Below, piece by piece: positions 63,311-64,000 of a stretch of 64,000 bases of DNA. Each line of letters begins with the position of its first letter. The stretch's first letter is position 1. The notes under the pieces are model-generated. The model searched no databases. It was given only the letters and a program-made list of their open reading frames with translations, and was not told where the DNA came from. Source of the stretch: DASWIG01 sp965371445 (GTDB lineage Bacteria; Acidobacteriota; Thermoanaerobaculia; Multivoradales; J023); contig CBDUYN010000013.1 of NCBI GenBank assembly GCA_965371445.1, positions 36,102-100,101 of the forward strand. Direction: 5' to 3'. The position numbers and the translations under genes were made by a program.

Positions 63311-63432
63311 CTTTTGCTCCCCCGAAGGTCTTCTCGTACCTTCAGACGACATCCTGTGGGAATCTCCGGGGGTGTCCAATACCCGGGGGGGTAGCTCTTC
63401 GTCCCACCCTCAGGGGGTGGCACGGTGGGGTC
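63311..63432 (-). promoter_or_regulatory. Conserved 5' leader, copy B (before the small gene and nifJ)
   Basis: Leftward reading gives a perfect stem CCACCC-CCTGA-GGGTGG, a C-tract with GGGTATTGGACA, then a perfect hairpin GAAGGT-ACGAGAAG-ACCTTC followed by GGGGGAGCAAAAG and ATG. It matches the leader at 46140-46262 almost base for base, with compensated stem changes in places, arguing for a functional RNA or operator. Confidence 0.6.
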
Positions 63433-63457
63433 TCGGCGAATCCGCGCGCGATTCAGC

Positions 63458-63463
63458 TATACT
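63458..63463 (+). promoter_or_regulatory. Possible -10 element for hicB
   Basis: TATACT lies 26 bases before the hicB start. No convincing -35 is present (GGCGAA at the expected position), so the site may be activator-dependent or weak. Confidence 0.35.
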
Positions 63464-63489
63464 CAGGCCCTGACATCGCGAGGTAGATC

Positions 63490-63708
63490 ATGACCAGCAT
63501 CCACGTCACCGCCGAGTTGTTCCCCGAAGACGAGGGTGGGTACTCCGTCTACTGCCCCGAGCTCGACATCTATACCCAGGGCGAGACCGAGGAGGAATGC
63601 CTGGAGAACCTCCGCGAGGCGGCTGAGCTTCACCTTGAGGAGCTGGGCGACGACGCCAAGATCCGGCGGGTGATCCGCCGTGAGTTGGAGATTCGGGCGG
63701 TTGCCTAA
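63490..63708 (+). CDS. hicB: HicB-family antitoxin
   Basis: 72 residues with the HicB partial RNase-H-like fold: VTAELFPEDEGGYSVYCPEL, then DIYTQGETEEECLENLREAAELHLEE shortened to the short antitoxin form without a C-terminal DNA-binding domain. It is normally paired with the HicA mRNA interferase, whose damaged gene overlaps its stop by eight bases. AGGTAG seven bases before the ATG is the likely ribosome site. Confidence 0.85.
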   Translation: MTSIHVTAELFPEDEGGYSVYCPELDIYTQGETEEECLENLREAAELHLEELGDDAKIRRVIRRELEIRAVA

Positions 63709-63839
63709 CCTTCCCCAGGTGACGGGATCTGACCTCGTCCGTGCTCTGAAGAAGATCGGCTTCCAAGTCTCGCGGCACCCTCGGCGGCATCCTGCGCCAA
63801 GCCGGCGTCAGTGCCGAAGAGCTGGCGGGTCTCCTGTGA
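63701..63839 (+). pseudogene. hicA toxin gene with internal deletion and frameshift
   Basis: From TTG 63701 the frame reads LPQVTGSDLVRALKKIGFQV, the HicA N-terminus. After VSR the frame breaks, and the true C-terminus continues in another frame as GTLGGILRQAGVSAEELAGL with stop at 63837-63839. The middle ~25-30 residues containing the catalytic His/dsRNA-binding core (GSHxxxxHP) are missing. The toxin is therefore inactive while the antitoxin remains. Confidence 0.8.
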
Positions 63840-64000
63840 CGCGCTTGTCGGCAGCGAGCCGGGGATCGTCTACCTGCACATGGAGCTCCAGAGCCACCGC
63901 CCGCGACCAGAAGCGCTCCTGGGCAGGATGGTGCCTGCCGATTCCTATGCTATAGTCGGCATGCCAGAGAACCTTGGGGGAGGTCAAAGAATAGGAGACT
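63840..64000. other. Window end, unresolved
   Basis: A rightward frame stays open from about 63841 to the window end (VGSEPGIVYLHMELQSHRP and onward), with in-frame ATGs at 63882 and 63961, and a purine-rich site (ATAGGAG) at the very end. It may be a gene start or another remnant; it cannot be decided without the following sequence. Confidence 0.25.

Noticed and set aside
59108..63394. 1428-codon rightward frame opposite nifJ
   Set aside because: Antisense of a complete NifJ with all catalytic motifs; its own translation is low-complexity and has no recognisable fold.
63311..63423. Upstream ORF or N-terminal extension inside leader B (MDTPGDSHRM...)
   Set aside because: Leader A has a similar frame, but a one-base difference puts it out of phase with MQATK there, so the similarity is better explained by a conserved nucleotide element.

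Overview
The window is GC-rich DNA from a Gram-negative bacterium. The evidence is a TonB-dependent receptor, a membrane Rieske/cytochrome b/multihaem cytochrome module, Rnf membrane subunits and pyruvate:ferredoxin oxidoreductase. Remnants of CHAT, TPR and ECF-sigma genes, a very large NRPS and Rnf plus PFOR together fit an environmental Acidobacteriota-like organism. That taxonomic guess is inference; no rRNA or marker gene is present.

Region 1 (1-31.5 kb) is a natural-product cluster. It holds the end of a TonB-dependent receptor, then NRPS (C-A-T-C-A-T), a convergent B12/radical-SAM enzyme, a one-module PKS (KS-AT-T) and a five-module NRPS of about 5800 residues ending in a thioester reductase. 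Read colinearly it makes a seven-amino-acid chain with one malonate-derived beta-keto unit after residue 2, released by reduction as an aldehyde or alcohol. One pocket reads as glycine and three carry an acidic residue at position 239. A secreted YVTN beta-propeller protein lies convergent to its end.

Region 2 (31.7-36.3 kb) has four glycosyltransferases (GT1/MGT-like, GT25, GT4, and a DxD GT32-like enzyme on the opposite strand).

Region 3 (36.3-46.3 kb, minus strand) is an energy module in two transcription units separated by a terminator-like hairpin. The first encodes a PFOR-like protein that has lost its thiamine-site motifs but kept two ferredoxin domains, then RnfG, RnfE, RnfA and a 51-residue membrane peptide. 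The second encodes Rieske, cytochrome b and an 11-haem cytochrome c. RnfB, RnfC and RnfD are absent from the window.

Region 4 (46.3-58 kb) is a mosaic of fragments and accessory genes: hairpin-rich DNA, a CHAT fragment, a protein with 29-residue repeats, an ATPase split from a nuclease-like domain by one in-frame stop, a DUF4258/YgiT pair, two tandem peptidase-S74 fibre proteins, a baseplate-J-like protein and its partner, and TPR and ECF-sigma fragments. It resembles the decayed edge of a contractile-injection or tail-fibre locus.

Region 5 (58-64 kb) has an intact, enlarged PFOR (nifJ) behind a small gene. That small gene is preceded by a leader nearly identical to the one in front of the degenerate PFOR paralogue. 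A HicB antitoxin with an internally deleted hicA closes the window.
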